From: Dryococelus australis | Lineage: Eukaryota > Arthropoda > Insecta > Phasmatodea > Phasmatidae | Reading direction: 5' to 3' | Assembly (NCBI GenBank): GCA_029891345.1 | Contig: CM056995.1 | Coordinates: 212,735,047 to 212,799,046 of the forward strand | Length of the DNA: 64,000 nt | Part shown: positions 1 through 10,908 of the stretch, piece after piece | Position numbering within the stretch: the stretch's first letter is position 1 | How the letters are laid out: each line of letters starts with the position of its first letter | Notes under the pieces: model-generated | Told to the model about the DNA's origin: nothing | Seen by the model: the letters and a program-made list of their open reading frames with translations, nothing else | Database searches by the model: none | Position numbers and translations under genes: made by a program

Positions 1-13
1 ATGTTGGTACAAA

Positions 14-822
14 TGTTATCTTAAAGCTTTGCTTTTACATTGTGAACAGAATGTTTTTTCCTCGCAGTGATTAGTATTATAGCATTTGACAATTGAATTA
101 ATACTCGAACAGCCATGGTATCTTCTGATTTTTGTTACTTCTGGATTGGTTAAATATTTTTAAATTATTTCTGCATTTTTCCAACCACGTATATGGGATA
201 GTCTTCAAGTAACACATAATTTACATATTGAAAATATTTTTTGTTTGCTATGTCACCAGACTCCCATTTCAGGTTACGTATCTCATAGGTATGTTCCCAG
301 AACATAATTTTAACTTCATATTTGAAACTGTACCAAGGTCTGGGTGATTTAGAGCATAATACTTTAGAGGCATTACCATTGGTTGCATAAGAAATAGCAA
401 GCTCCTTAATTACAATGGAGTAGTCTTGGTTGTGTTCGAAAACTCGAGTGTAGCACATAATTTTTTACATATATTCTTTATGCACTATATATAAAAAGTC
501 TCTCTCATATAAATTTTATAAGATGACTGTGCTCGCCTCGGAATCTACTTCATCGACTCCTGAATCGTTCACTACAACATCTGTAATGATTCTAGTTTAA
601 AGTAGCTGTTCCAGCCTGCTCGACATACAATCCCTCCACATATGTTGCAAGTTCCCATTATTAGTAAAGGCAGGCATGCCATAAGGACAGTCATCACATT
701 GTAAATAGGATACAATATCCTCATCAGCTTGTAAATGTTTGACTAGGAATGGATACACTAGTTTTATTTGTGGGCTCGCAAAATAAATTATAAATTCTTT
801 CGGCAGTACTCGCAGTTGGGAG
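14..822 (-). pseudogene. decayed zinc-finger gene with nuclease-like domain
   Basis: On the minus strand an open segment (458 to 165, 97 codons) reads like genuine protein: IKELAI at residues 17-22, NLKWESGDI at 62-70 and DYPIYVVGK at 86-94. From memory this pattern (KEL, then W-x-SG-x-I, then IYV-x-G-x-x-K) resembles an exonuclease-like domain found in multicopy arthropod genes. Downstream, after a stop, a frame at about 120-14 gives a Cys/His cluster (HGCSS, CYNTNHC, CSQCK) that would fit the end of such a domain. Upstream at 700-625 is a finger, CDDC, then AFTNNGNLQH, then MWRDC. At about 820-800 a second finger start, CEYCRK, lies in another frame. Stops and frame changes mark it as a pseudogene. 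The zinc-finger reading is seen directly. The nuclease assignment is inference. Confidence 0.5.
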
Positions 823-959
823 CAGATTAACTCAGTAATGTTTTCACTTTCCCATAAGCTACAATCGCATTGAACGTTTCAACACATCCAGAGTCACAAT
901 TGTCACAGCAGTGACCTTGATGCATTGTACCTGTTTGCAAGATGATGCAGAGACGAAAT

Positions 960-1185
960 CACTGGTGGTTCTAGATGATGTGTAGTGAAGTGGTTGTAGA
1001 CACCTGTCATTGTAGTAGATGCTAGTCATTGTACTGGACATCTAGTGCTGTAGTAGATGTGATGGACACATAGTATTGTCGCTACTTGTAGTGGTGCATA
1101 TTGTTGTAGTGTTACGCCTGGAGTTGTAGTGGACAATTGGAGTTGTAGTAGATGTTTGGCATTGTAGTAAACACCCTAAGTGTCA
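960..1185. repeat. diverged minisatellite, TTGTAGTAGATG words
   Basis: The words TTGTAGTAGATG, TTGTAGTGG and close variants recur about every 20-30 bp (for example near 1003, 1052, 1090, 1125, 1142 and 1165). Spacing and sequence are irregular, so it is an old, decaying array. It lies just upstream of the zinc-finger pseudogene on the opposite strand. Confidence 0.5.
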
Positions 1186-2441
1186 CTAGTCCTAATGCTA
1201 TGCACATGCATGCATACACACACAAAGTGACCTTAGCAGATGCTGAGTTGACACTGAGAAATAATTAAATTTATCCCTCTTTATATAGTAAATGGCTAAA
1301 AATAGCTGCCGTTTTCCTTGAAATATACTTTAAAATTGGTCTTTCAGGAAAATCAGTTGAAATATCGTGAAATTTAACAGTTTCAGCTTTGCTAACAGTC
1401 ATTTCTAGCTGGATATGTGTTATTTCAGTAATATCATGTTGAAAAATCTGATTTTATAGGGAAACAAGGTAAAATATATACACATTTTATTTTATAAATT
1501 CAAAAGTGGGACAACTACACATAAAAATGTGCACAAATATTTTTGGAAAACAGATCGAAAGTATAAGACTTATCGAATAAGTTTCTTTAACATATGTTTT
1601 TGTATGTTGGAAAAATAAAGTTTAACTTGAGTATCTGCTTACATTGCAATAGTTGAAACTTAAATAAAGATGCGTTTTTGTCATTACTTACAAAAAATAT
1701 GTATGAAAATTAATCATTTATTAGTTAAAAGTTGTTGGAAAATGGGAGTAATGTTTGCTGGATACGGAAAAAAGTTCGTTGGAAAATGGTTTATATGTTT
1801 TTATTGAATTTATTGTGTGTTGAAGACATTTAGAACTTATTTCTTAGTGATGAAGAAAACTAAAGTTTTATTGGTGGGAGTTTGGTAGCAAAATTTTATT
1901 CAGCTGGGAATACACCAACCTCTTGTGCCTCGAAAAATAGAAGGGAGCTTCAGTCTCCAAGTCAAAGTGACAGTAGGTAAGGGAAAGGGGAGAGGGGAAA
2001 TAGCCCAAGTCAGTTCAAAATCCGTTGCTGCCTCCCTAGGGAAACTGTCGGTTTGGCCTTGAAGCAAGTCTCTGTTCATAGCTGAGGCAGCGCTCTGGGG
2101 GTGAAGGGCCAGGCCTCTGTGGATTCGCCAGTTCCCGAGATATCCGAAAAATGCACTCTTGAGTGCTGTAAGGGGATGGGTAATGCATGGCCTTGAATCG
2201 ATAGCAAAGGCTTTGCATTATCTTTCGTGGCCAGTCATCTGAAAAAATGCTTTCTGACCTTGAGGAGGGCTGGTTTTGTGAAACACCAGTTTGGAATGGA
2301 CAGTGGTGTGGGTGAAAGGAGTGTTTGCTGCTAAACAGATCCTTGCAGTGTTGAATAGATACCAGGGTGTGTGGTCCGGATGTTTGGAAACTACAAAAAC
2401 AAATTCTGTGTTGGAGGAGTGGGAGGGATGGTGTGGGTTCT
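1186..2441. other. no gene seen
   Basis: AT-rich to about 1900, then G-rich from about 1920. The minus-strand open frames at 2036-2610 arise from low stop density in the G-rich stretch and show no recognisable domain. The G-rich part may hold more diverged units of the tandem repeat that follows. Confidence 0.5.
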
Positions 2442-2840
2442 TGACCTGAGAGCACGTCGCTCTGGCGAGGGGTGGAGGGTAGGGGTGCCTACAGGGAACT
2501 GGGGCTGATGTGAAGCCCTCTAGCCAGTCGTCGCCATCTTTGCTCAGTGGCAAAAAATTGACAATTGGGAAAGACAGGAAGATGACCTGAGGGCACATCA
2601 CTCCGGTCAAGGGTGGAGGTGGGAGGAAAAGATGGGAGGTAGTGGTGCAGTGAGGTCGGGAGCGATGTGGCCGTATCTAGCCAGCCGTTGCCATCTTGTT
2701 ACATTGCCGAAAAAATTGAAAATCAAGAGCAGAGGGATGAGTAACCTCAAGGACAGAGTAGCATGCTCTGGGAAGGGGCAGGGGTCATCAGGAGCCATCT
2801 GCACCCCTGTTTCCAGTCGCCACTGCCTTCAGTTGCTCTT
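2442..2840. repeat. tandem repeat, about 150 bp x 2.6
   Basis: Three successive segments start at about 2442, 2584 and 2743 and share the order ACCTGAG-GCAC-TC-CTC, a G-rich run, AGCCAG-CG-GCCATCTT, then GC-AAAAAATTGA. Units are about 142, 159 and 98 bp and well diverged. Open frames over this stretch are a by-product of its GC content. Confidence 0.6.
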
Positions 2841-3737
2841 AGAAGCTTAAACTATACGGTTGTATACATCAACAGCTCCTTCATATACACCGGGCTTTGG
2901 AGTGTGATAGCTGCAATTCTCGTTAAGTGGTATTATATGCCATGGGTTCAGATCTCGTTCACAGCCTTCATAAACTATAGTGGGAAATATTTTTTGAAGT
3001 CTTTAAATTACTGTGTGAGAGTGTGTTTATCGTGTAATCCCAGTTTCTGTGCTCGGTCGACAAAACCTTGTAGAATTTTCAACTCATGTTTTTATTACCA
3101 AATGCCGTGATTTTCACAGACTTGGTGAAAAAAATTTGTTGTGCGTCTAATAATTAACTTTTATCAAATAATGTTATTTTTATATATTCATGTACTTGTA
3201 CGAATAGTGTAATCAAGTCATTAATAGCAGCTTGGTAAGGAAATAGGTTCTGTCAGTCGTAAATTTAAACTCAGTCATGCTCCTAGTAACAGCTTATATG
3301 CAGGTGCACATCATACTTGTCCACTCATTGACTGATCTCCGAGGTGGATGGGTGTGTTTTCAGAGAGCTCCTGGAGTGATTTCATAATGTTTTTTTTAAT
3401 GTATTTAGAAACATTTGTTTTGTTTGACATTTCTTAGTTTTTCACATCTGTCTATGATCAAACAGTGCTTCACTGAGCTCGCAGCCAGACAGACGTGTTT
3501 AGGGAGGGGTGCGATTTAATTACACGTGTTTATTAATTAATTTCTTTTGTGTGGATTACGTTCCTAAATTTCCTCCTCGCCAGTCTCACAGGCAGACAGA
3601 TATGTAAGGTATGTGCGAGAGGCGTGAAGTGCTGTCGTTGTGCTGACAACATCTACCAGAGCTGCTCCCCAAGCCACAAAAAGAAAGAAAGAAACTAATA
3701 AATTTTACACTTACGCCACTATTGCACCAAACACACA
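2841..3737. other. no gene seen
   Basis: Mixed AT-rich sequence. I found no repeat family member, RNA-like fold or conserved coding pattern here. Confidence 0.5.
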
Positions 3738-3872
3738 AAAATTAACCCTTTCAATAAATTTAACCATCTCAATAAATTTAACAATTTCAATAAATTCAAC
3801 CCTTTCAATTTGATTAACCCTTTCAGTCGATTTAATTAGTCCTTTCAATAAATTTGATATCAAATTAATTAT
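3738..3872. repeat. minisatellite, CCTTTCAATAAATTTAA
   Basis: About seven copies of an 18-21 bp unit close to CCTTTCAATAAATTTAA, with variants CCATCTC and CAATTTC. The 60-codon minus-strand frame over it is made of this repeat (RVNxIERVxFIE) and is not a gene. Confidence 0.75.
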
Positions 3873-3899
3873 ATCAATCAAAAAAGGCAGCATCCCCTT

Positions 3900-4295
3900 T
3901 GAGGTAAAACCATCCAGCCCCTACTACTTATAAACGTGTATTTTTCTGCCTTATGTAAGATTAACATTGCCATGAACTTCATCACTCTATTTATGCATTG
4001 GACAAGTGAAACTGTGAAATTAATTGATAAGTAAATATGTTACAAATATGCTCATTTTTATACTTCGATGCATTAATATGAAAAGACAGTTAAAGAAATA
4101 ATTTAAGTTATCGCAAATGGTTACGTAACACTTTTTATTCGACGTTAAGATATGGGAACTGCTTTCCATCCATCGTCACCAACTTTACTTGGCGTATGTC
4201 ACTAAGTGCGCCTGTTAAAATATACGTAGATAGGTGCAGTGACTTTTTTGTAAGGTTGATTTCAAAAGTTCTCACTTTATCGTGAACAGGCTTTA
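3900..4295 (+). mobile_element. MITE-A copy 1 (5' end degraded)
   Basis: Matches the MITE-A internal sequence in order: TTATGTAA-ATTAACATTGCCATG, a GTGAAACTGTGAAATTA block, CACTTCGATGCATTA, TTCGACGTTAAGATATGG and the terminal TTTCAAAAGTGCTCACTT / TCGTGAACAG. The left terminal repeat is worn down. The copy is about 395 bp. Confidence 0.85.
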
Positions 4296-4455
4296 ATAAC
4301 AGGACGTTGCCGTAATAACTAATGAACATACTTTCCTCTACATGGATACAAATAGACTTTATGAATTTCTTAAAAGCTAATATTGTAGATAGGTCTTGAC
4401 GTCTTTTTGACATAGATATTTAGAGAGATGAAACCAGAAACATAAACAATATTAA

Positions 4456-4823
4456 TTATATGCTATTCACATCAAAATGAGCACTTTTAAAAGCCCTGCT
4501 TAAGGTCTACTTGTATGCAAGTTGTGTATTCTTCCTCCTTATGTAGAATTAATATTGCCACTAGCCTTATAACTTTACTTATGTGTCACTAAAGTGAAAC
4601 TGCGAAATTATTATGAAAATAAATATCTAATAGATCTGATAATTTCTACACTTCGATTCATAAAAAAAATACAGAAAGCGAAATAAATAATTTCAGTTAT
4701 CACACAATGTTACCTAACACATTTTATTCGACATTATGGGACTACTTCCATCTATCGTTACCAATTTGACTGGGCACATGTCACTCAGGGTACTCGTTAA
4801 AATATACGCAAGCAGGGACAATT

Positions 4824-4827
<4 letters not shown>
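4456..4827 (+). mobile_element. MITE-A copy 2 (3' end replaced by TA tract)
   Basis: Starts TATGCTATTCAC, then ATGAGCACTTTT, and follows the family sequence to CGTTAAAATATACGCA. The expected right terminus is missing and a long TA microsatellite begins at the same point, so the array has expanded at or over the element end. Confidence 0.85.
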
Positions 4828-4901
<74 letters not shown>

Positions 4902-4914
4902 CACACACACACAC
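4827..4914. repeat. (TA)n-(AC)n microsatellite
   Basis: About 36 TA dinucleotides followed by an AC run. The translated YIYIYI frame here is an artefact. Confidence 0.98.
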
Positions 4915-5048
4915 GTGCCTTATCCAGGACTTCAAACCAGAACTTCTAGTACTGTAAGTTGGCACGCAACCTACGACATTGCAGCCGTAGGATTAGGGTA
5001 ACGAGCATCAACTATAATTGTACCTACACCTGCAGGTATATTATAATG

Positions 5049-5265
5049 TTTACGGTAAAAATTGAGTCAGTCGAATGATTATGGGGAGTATGACACAATT
5101 GATTTTAAAAGGGAGAAAACTGGCACCTTGCACCGGAGCCAGAGCCAGACGGCCGCCATGTTGTGATGTCACCCAAAGAAAATATTGGGTCTGCGTGACC
5201 TCGACCTTGACCAAAAATCTTGACCCCGTATATGTGACCTTGAATGACATTAAACTAAAAATCTA
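5049..5265 (+). repeat. left terminal inverted repeat of X
   Basis: Pairs with 10690-10908 in inverted orientation. It includes a CCGCCATGTTGTGATGTCAC box and several TGACCT half-sites, the module shared with foldback Y. Confidence 0.75.
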
Positions 5266-6779
5266 ACTAAATATACCAAAAAAGTTTTTTAGAAAAATCC
5301 TGTAAGGAGTTTCCTTACAGGGAGTCTCCACATGGCACTTTTTTATATCTAAATTTCAAAACACACCATTTATGGTTATTTAAATTTTGTGAACATATTT
5401 CATAAACTTCATTTGAATTACTTAATATAAATTCTTTTATATGTCACATTAATTATTACGTATTCTCGCATATTGTAATTTGTTTAAATCAGCGAATGTT
5501 AATTATGTAAAAACAATACTGCAACTTTTATCCACACCTTACTAGATTGACAGTGTAGATGCACAGTTTTAATGATGGAAATTCATATTTAAATAGTGTG
5601 TTATCTGTTTATAATTGGTATGAAGAATATGAAAGACTGCCTAGCAGAAAACAAATTCAGTGTTTTGGGAGTTGTGACAATGCAGACGTGTTTGTGTTTG
5701 TTTGGAATGACTGGAAAATAATTTTATTTTGGAAAAAAGATTCTAGGAAAGAATAAATGGTCTCCATGCAGAAGTTTCATGCATGACTGATGTGTCTCAT
5801 GTTAATAATATTTTAAGTAGAGATTCAGCAATTGAGGCTGAGTAATATTATGTACCACTGCTAGACACACCGGAGTTGTTCTTCATTCAGGAGAATGATA
5901 AAAAAACAGTGGATTTTGAAACCAGATGTCTGCATTTCCTGGTTGGTGTCCTGATACAGTCTGGCATATCAGCTTTTGTGTCTTACATTCTACAAAATTC
6001 CTCACGTAAGGTTTTCTATACTCATTAACCAGTCAATGCATTATGAGCCTTGGAATTGTATCTTAAATGTAATCACTGTCAGGTCCAGTGATCCGATGAC
6101 GTGGTATAAAAATTACCAATATCAATTTTAAATGATTCTTCAGCTCTACCTAATAACTAAGCCTGGTTGCCCTCATGAAAACTATCCAGATCATACTTCA
6201 GTTTAAGTTTGGTAGTTAAATGGTATGCTTGTCATTTAACTGAGGTGTTACATGATTATTTTAGGGAACACAACTTTCTCTTTTGTCTCAGATGAATTTT
6301 CTAATAGCTAATTTTCGCTGAGAACTGACAGAATTCTTCATATTTGATGTCTTCTGTTGAAAAGAGTTTTAATATGTAACAAATGTGTAATGAATAAGAT
6401 TTCCAATTATTAATTTAATTCTATTTGCATAAGTTTTCTTCAAATTGTTTTTCTTGTGTTGTGTTAGTTGTATTTTTTTCTGCAATCTAAGCAGAATTTT
6501 ACAGAGTGCTTTTTGGATACATTTAATTGCATGTGTACATATATCAGTTAATAGTTCTGATTATGACATGAGTAGGAAATAGTCCACATTACTATGATTT
6601 CTGCTGATTTTAATACACACATAATTTTCATTTTATTACATACATTTGTATATATTGGGTTATATCGACTCAAAATATATTATTTTCTGTAAAGTTAATA
6701 TGTTCCAACTACACTGCAGAGCACAAATTATTGCCTACACAATCGTGTAGTCTATTACTCTATATAGAGAAATATCGGC
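5266..6779. other. X interior, no gene seen
   Basis: AT-rich filler between the X arm and its internal inverted repeat. A 65-codon plus-strand frame at 5559-5756 (WYEEYERLPSRKQ) has protein-like composition, but I recognise no domain and found no paralogue in the window. Confidence 0.4.
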
Positions 6780-6866
6780 GAATCAAGCGTGGGGCATGCA
6801 AAATCTTTGTGTGCGACCACGCGATATATCCCCGATTCTTCAGTTTTCTAACGAATGAAGATATCT

Positions 6867-7082
6867 CTAATTGTGCCCGAGATCCCCGTGTTTTTGAAGG
6901 ATAATAAAATATCTGAGTCTATCAACAACTTCATTCGGGTCTTCGGGAAATATGTAACGAGTACTATTGATGCCTTCTGCCTTCTTCACACCGCCTGTTG
7001 AAGAAAACTCGTTGGTGAAGTGTGCGGGAACATCGAGAGAATCATCGTTCTTCTCATCAGATACTTCATCAATACTGTATTC
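6867..7082 (-). pseudogene. C-terminal remnant of zinc-finger-family gene (arm 1)
   Basis: Minus-strand frame of about 72 codons ending at a TAA. An acidic linker (EYSIDEVSDEKNDD) is followed by YIFPEDPNEVVDRLRYFI and LQKHGDLGHN. The mirror arm at 8291-8407 gives YLFPEVPNELVDRLRYFI, with 19 of 28 residues identical over the block. The downstream frame continues with a shift (EISSF-like). The same C-terminal block occurs in the zinc-finger pseudogene near 31.8 kb. The upstream part of the open frame (7083-7214) is only minisatellite. Function unknown. Confidence 0.6.
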
Positions 7083-7084
7083 CT

Positions 7085-7398
7085 GAGGACTACAATCAGC
7101 ACCACAATCACTACAACAATCAGCACCACAATCGGCATTGCACTTAGCACGATACGTGCTACAAATAACCCATAAATTACCCATAAGGACACATAATGGA
7201 TCATTATGGGTCATTTATGGGTCACTTGTATGTGTTGTGCTAAGTGCATTTCTGATTGCGATGCAGATTGTGGTGCTGATTACAGTGGTGATTAGGGTGC
7301 TGATTGTGGTGGTGATTGTTGTGTTGGTTGTGGTGTTGTTTGTGGTGTTGATAATGATGCTGATTGTGGTGGTGATTGTGATGATGATTGGGTGCTGA
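7085..7398. repeat. GATTGTGGTG minisatellite around a palindrome
   Basis: Left of the palindrome centre the strand reads CACCACAATCAG-type units. Right of it the complement, GCTGATTGTGGTGGTGATTG, repeats with a 6- or 12-bp register. Array length differs between the arms (short at left, about 150 bp at right). The hydrophobic VVLIVVVIVVL frames are artefacts of the repeat. Confidence 0.85.
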
Positions 7399-7838
7399 TT
7401 CCGAAGGCTGGGCCTTTCAGTAGTAAGTTGTACTCTTTAAGTGTGGCCATGATTTTAAGCTGAGTATAGAACTTGCCTAGAAAAATGCTGAAGGTTTAAC
7501 TGCATGGTAATGTGATCAAGGAAATAGATAACATGACTGGTTAAATGGATGCATAAAAATGCTCAAATCGCACTGTTGAAATGTGTTAGTAAGTATATAT
7601 AAAGCAATAGCTAGGCTAAGTAGATACATATGTTGCAGCTGTGGAAAGGACTTCGGATATTTTTATTCAAGCCAATGATTGTACTAAATATATTGTATAG
7701 CTTACCTCTATGGATGTACCTTCTCCCACTGCTTGAAAATTAAATGTAAAACAGTGTTACTATGGTGGAAAGATCTTCAGCAATAGCTGTCATGCTCTGT
7801 GACATGAGAGAATCGCATGTATGTAGAGTCATATTCGC

Positions 7839-8407
7839 GTGATAAAGCATTATGTAATGGGCACATGCAGTTTATGCAAGGTTTTGACGAACCACATCAA
7901 GAACTGCAAGGATTCGTCTTTTGAGAGCCAGCAAATGATCTCGTTTTCGACATGTGATTATGATGAGACAGTTAATGCTAAAGACGGAATGAGTGCAGTA
8001 AGGTCGTTTATGTGGAATGTTCACACTGGCAATACTTTCGCATGACACCAAACTTAAAAAAAAATGGTAGTCGGCTATAAATACTGATAAGTATATAACT
8101 CCTGCTACAAAGAACAGCAAATTTAATACAGAATACACAACAGGAGGTGAAGATGATAATGAAGATGGTATGATGATGAAAATGAACAAGAGGTCAATGG
8201 TAGTACTGAAGACTACGATGGTGATTTTCTCAATGCACATTTGCTGCAACAAGAGAAATGAAGAAGCCATAGTATGCCGAGGATACTGCCTACCTATTTC
8301 CCGAAGTCCCGAATGAACTTGTTGATAGACTCAGATATTTTATTGACCTTCAAAATAATGGGTATTTTACGCACATTAAAGAGATATCTTTATTACTAGT
8401 AAACTGA
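7839..8407 (+). pseudogene. decayed zinc-finger-family gene (arm 2)
   Basis: Plus-strand remnant. Frame 7839-8045 contains CSLCKVLTNHIKNCKD, a finger of the C-x2-C...H-x3-C-K type that has lost several residues between Cys2 and His, and then a linker. After stops and frame changes, an acidic stretch (EDDNEDG-like, about 8140-8175) leads to 8291-8407, which reads YLFPEVPNELVDRLRYFI then DLQNNGYFTHIKEISLLLVN and a stop. Finger, acidic linker and C-terminal block come in the same order as at 31.6-33.9 kb. Stops show it is dead. Confidence 0.55.
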
Positions 8408-8699
8408 AGAATACAGGAAATATCGCACTGTGTGACTAACTTTATTCTGAAATTGTAATTACAAAATAATAATAAATTATTGTAAATAAGGGGGCTTTAT
8501 TTAGTTTTGTGTGTCGTATCCATTTCCCCTCAGAACTTTAAAGTGGTGTTATGAGTACTCGACTGTTATCATGAAAATCTACATAGAGAATGATAATAAA
8601 TACTTTAAAATAAAAATGCATGGATAAATGACTGCACACAAAACATTAATTCTGTATACATGTACAAATTTGGAGATAGGTGGTTAACGAATTTAATTT

Positions 8700-9665
8700 C
8701 TATACATATGGATGGTGGATAAACCGAAAGATTGATCGAATAATCGATCGGAGGATTAGGATTGACAGAAGGATTTGGATTATTTAAGTATTGGAAAAAA
8801 ATATTGATTGGAAGATTAGAATATTGAGGGTAAGATTGCGAGAGTGGTCGAAAGATTGATGAAAATTTTTTAAAGATTTAACAAAATATTTAACAATATA
8901 TGGACAATTGAGGGGAAGATTGAAATATTGGTGGAAAGATTGAGAAAGATTGTTGGAAAGATTGCTTAATATTGATAGGAAGATTACTAAAGATTGGTGG
9001 CAATATCGCTGAGAAGGAGATCTGTGAAAGATTGTTGGAAAGATTGTAAAATATTATGAAATATTGCGAAAGATTGATGGAATAATTGGACGAAAGATAG
9101 ATGGAAAGATTGGAACATTGAGAGAAATTTGTTGGTTATATTGCGAAAGTTGATGGAAAGATTTTTCAAGATTGATAGAAGGATTCCAATAGATTGATGG
9201 AGATATTGCTAAAGATTGATGAAAGGATTGCCGAGGAGTAGGATCGCGAAATATTGCGAAGAATTTACGGAAAGATTGTGAAAGATAGCGAAATATTCAT
9301 GGAATTATTGGATGAAAGATTTATAGGAAGATTGGAACATTGAGGGAAAGATATGTCGATTTAAGGAACGATTGAGAAAGACACTGATAGATTAATGTGC
9401 AGATTGGAAGATTTATGGAAAGTCTGCGAAGAAATTGAATGAAAGATTAAAAGAGTAACCAAAACATTGCGAAAGATTAACGGCAATACTGAAGAATTTA
9501 TGGAAACATTGTTGAGGAGAAGGAGAATTGTGAAAGATTGATGGAAAATTTCTAAAGATTAATGTAATGATTGTGGAGGAGAGGAGGATAATGAAAAATT
9601 CTGAAAGATGGCAAATGTTTGCGAAAGATTGATGGAATGATTAAACGATTGAGAGATTGATGTTT
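8700..9665. repeat. minisatellite, GATGGAAAGATTG
   Basis: Nearly 1 kb of diverged units close to GATGGAAAGATTG or GAAAGATTGATGG, spaced about 13-30 bp, with no long perfect run. It sits between the internal inverted repeat and the right arm of X. Confidence 0.85.
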
Positions 9666-10084
9666 GAGAAGACGGTGAGTGATAAGACTTTTTATCACTC
9701 TCGTACATTCCAAGTCTCGAGAGACTAGCACTATTGGTATTTAAATTGTTGCCAAGTATATCTATAAAAGTGTTTTTTAGATGCTGATCTATTTCATGAT
9801 TTTAACATGACTTTGGCAGGTGGTTGCTAATCGTATGGAGGGCTTGGATAGGTCATATATAGATATATTAAGAACAAATTCTGTAGCATTTTATTACCTA
9901 CGTAAATGTCTAGTTGTGTGCATGGTTCAAACATGTAAGCAGTCAAGTTTAAGATCAAGCAGAACGACATGAGCAGCGAGGTATAGTTAGCTCCATTTTC
10001 ATAAATAAGTATCGATTTAAGTAATTTCTATAAATTTATTACATTTTTAGAACTATTTTTGATTTTGTAGAATATATTGGATTT
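9666..10084. other. X interior, nothing recognised
   Basis: Ordinary AT-rich sequence between two minisatellites. No repeat or coding signal seen. Confidence 0.5.
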
Positions 10085-10410
10085 TTTTTGTGTTTAAGGT
10101 CAAGGGTCAAGATTACTATGTCTTGGGTCAAGGGTCTTTGTTCTTTGGTCTTTGGTCAACAGTCTTGAGTTTTGAGTCTTGGGTCAAGCTTCGTGTGTCT
10201 GGCATTGAGCCTTGGGTCTTGAGTCATTAGTCTTGAGTCTTGGGTATTTAACCTTGAGTCATAACTCTTATGTTTTGGGTCTGGGTATAGGATTTTGGGT
10301 TTTGAGTATTGAATCTTGGGTCTTGAGTTCTTGGGTCTTGGGTCTTGTGTATCAGTTCTTGTGTCTTGAGTTTATAGGGTATTGAGTCTTGAGTCAAGTG
10401 TTCAGGGTTT
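10085..10410. repeat. minisatellite, GGGTCTTGAGTCTTG
   Basis: Seven- to eight-base words GGGTCTTG, AGTCTTG and GGTCAAG recur over about 320 bp. The GGGTC core is like that of the 18.7-kb minisatellite in the loop of foldback Y. A minus-strand frame over it (repeated TQDP) is an artefact. Confidence 0.85.
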
Positions 10411-10689
10411 TTTGGGTATTCGTTGGAATATTTTGCGATTTTTGTATTTCTTCGGAATTCAAAGCCAACATTGAAGTTCAAGTCAATGTAATCGACATCT
10501 AACATGGCTGACGAGGTGGACAACGGCTGACCTGGCGAGGGTCGGGAACTTAGTCGATCTACCTGTCATCGAACCCCAGACCACCTACATGTACATTTTT
10601 AAATAACTATTTCAAATATTTTAAATTTTTTCAAAATTAGTTTGTAGAATATTTTATAGAATTCTGGGGTATTTTTTATTTTTGGTATT

Positions 10690-10908
10690 ATTTTTTAATT
10701 TTTTGGATCAAGTTCATTCAAGGTCACATGTACACTGTCAAGATCTAGGTCAAGGTCAAAGTCACGCAGACCAAATATGGTGGTTGGTTGACGTCACAAC
10801 ATCGTGGCCGGCCGGCTCGGGTTCCGCTGCCAGGTACCAGTTAGTCCCATTTAAATACATTGTGCCAGACTCCCCATAATCATTCTACTGACAATTTTCA
10901 CCCGAAAA
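10690..10908 (-). repeat. right terminal inverted repeat of X
   Basis: Inverted partner of 5049-5265, with matching TTCATTCAAGGTCACAT, AGGTCAAGGTCAAAGTCACG, GACGTCACAACAT and ACTCCCCATAATCATTC segments. Confidence 0.75.

Larger units (their letters stand above)
6780..8440. repeat. internal inverted repeat inside X
   Basis: The sequence from about 7070 down to 6780 on the minus strand matches 8140-8440 on the plus strand: TTTCCCGAAG-CCCGAATGAA, TTGTTGATAGACTCAGATAT, AAACTGAAGAAT and a TATCGC box all recur in order. The centre, near 7195, is a tighter palindrome around ATAATGGATCATTAT, flanked by ACCCATAAAT and ATTTATGGGT. Coding remnants lie in both arms, pointing outward. Confidence 0.75.
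5049..10908. mobile_element. foldback element X (5.9 kb)
   Basis: The first and last about 220 bp are inverted copies of each other. Both ends share, reading inward, AAAATTG-TCAG-GAATGATT, ATGGGGAGT, a TGGCACC box, GCCAGCCGG-like GC-rich sequence, TGTTGTGA-GTCA, then GACCTTGACC and TGTGACCTTGAATGA. Between the ends lie a second, internal inverted repeat (6780-8440) with decayed zinc-finger-family genes, and three minisatellites. The arrangement is that of a foldback element with composite cargo. I see no transposase. Exact termini and target duplication are uncertain by a few bases. Confidence 0.7.

Noticed and set aside
4135..4413. Shared peptide LVTMDGK in frames at 4135-4413 (minus), 38862-39065 and 48626-48826 (plus)
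   Set aside because: All lie in MITE-A copies. The frame is short, begins in the terminal inverted repeat, is broken in most copies and shows no coding-type conservation. It reflects repeat homology.
4736..4957. Open frames of YIYIYI (also 11250-11441 and 61433-61753)
   Set aside because: Translation of TA microsatellites, not genes.
7138..7398. Hydrophobic membrane protein (VVLIVVVIVVL)
   Set aside because: Translation of the GATTGTGGTG minisatellite.
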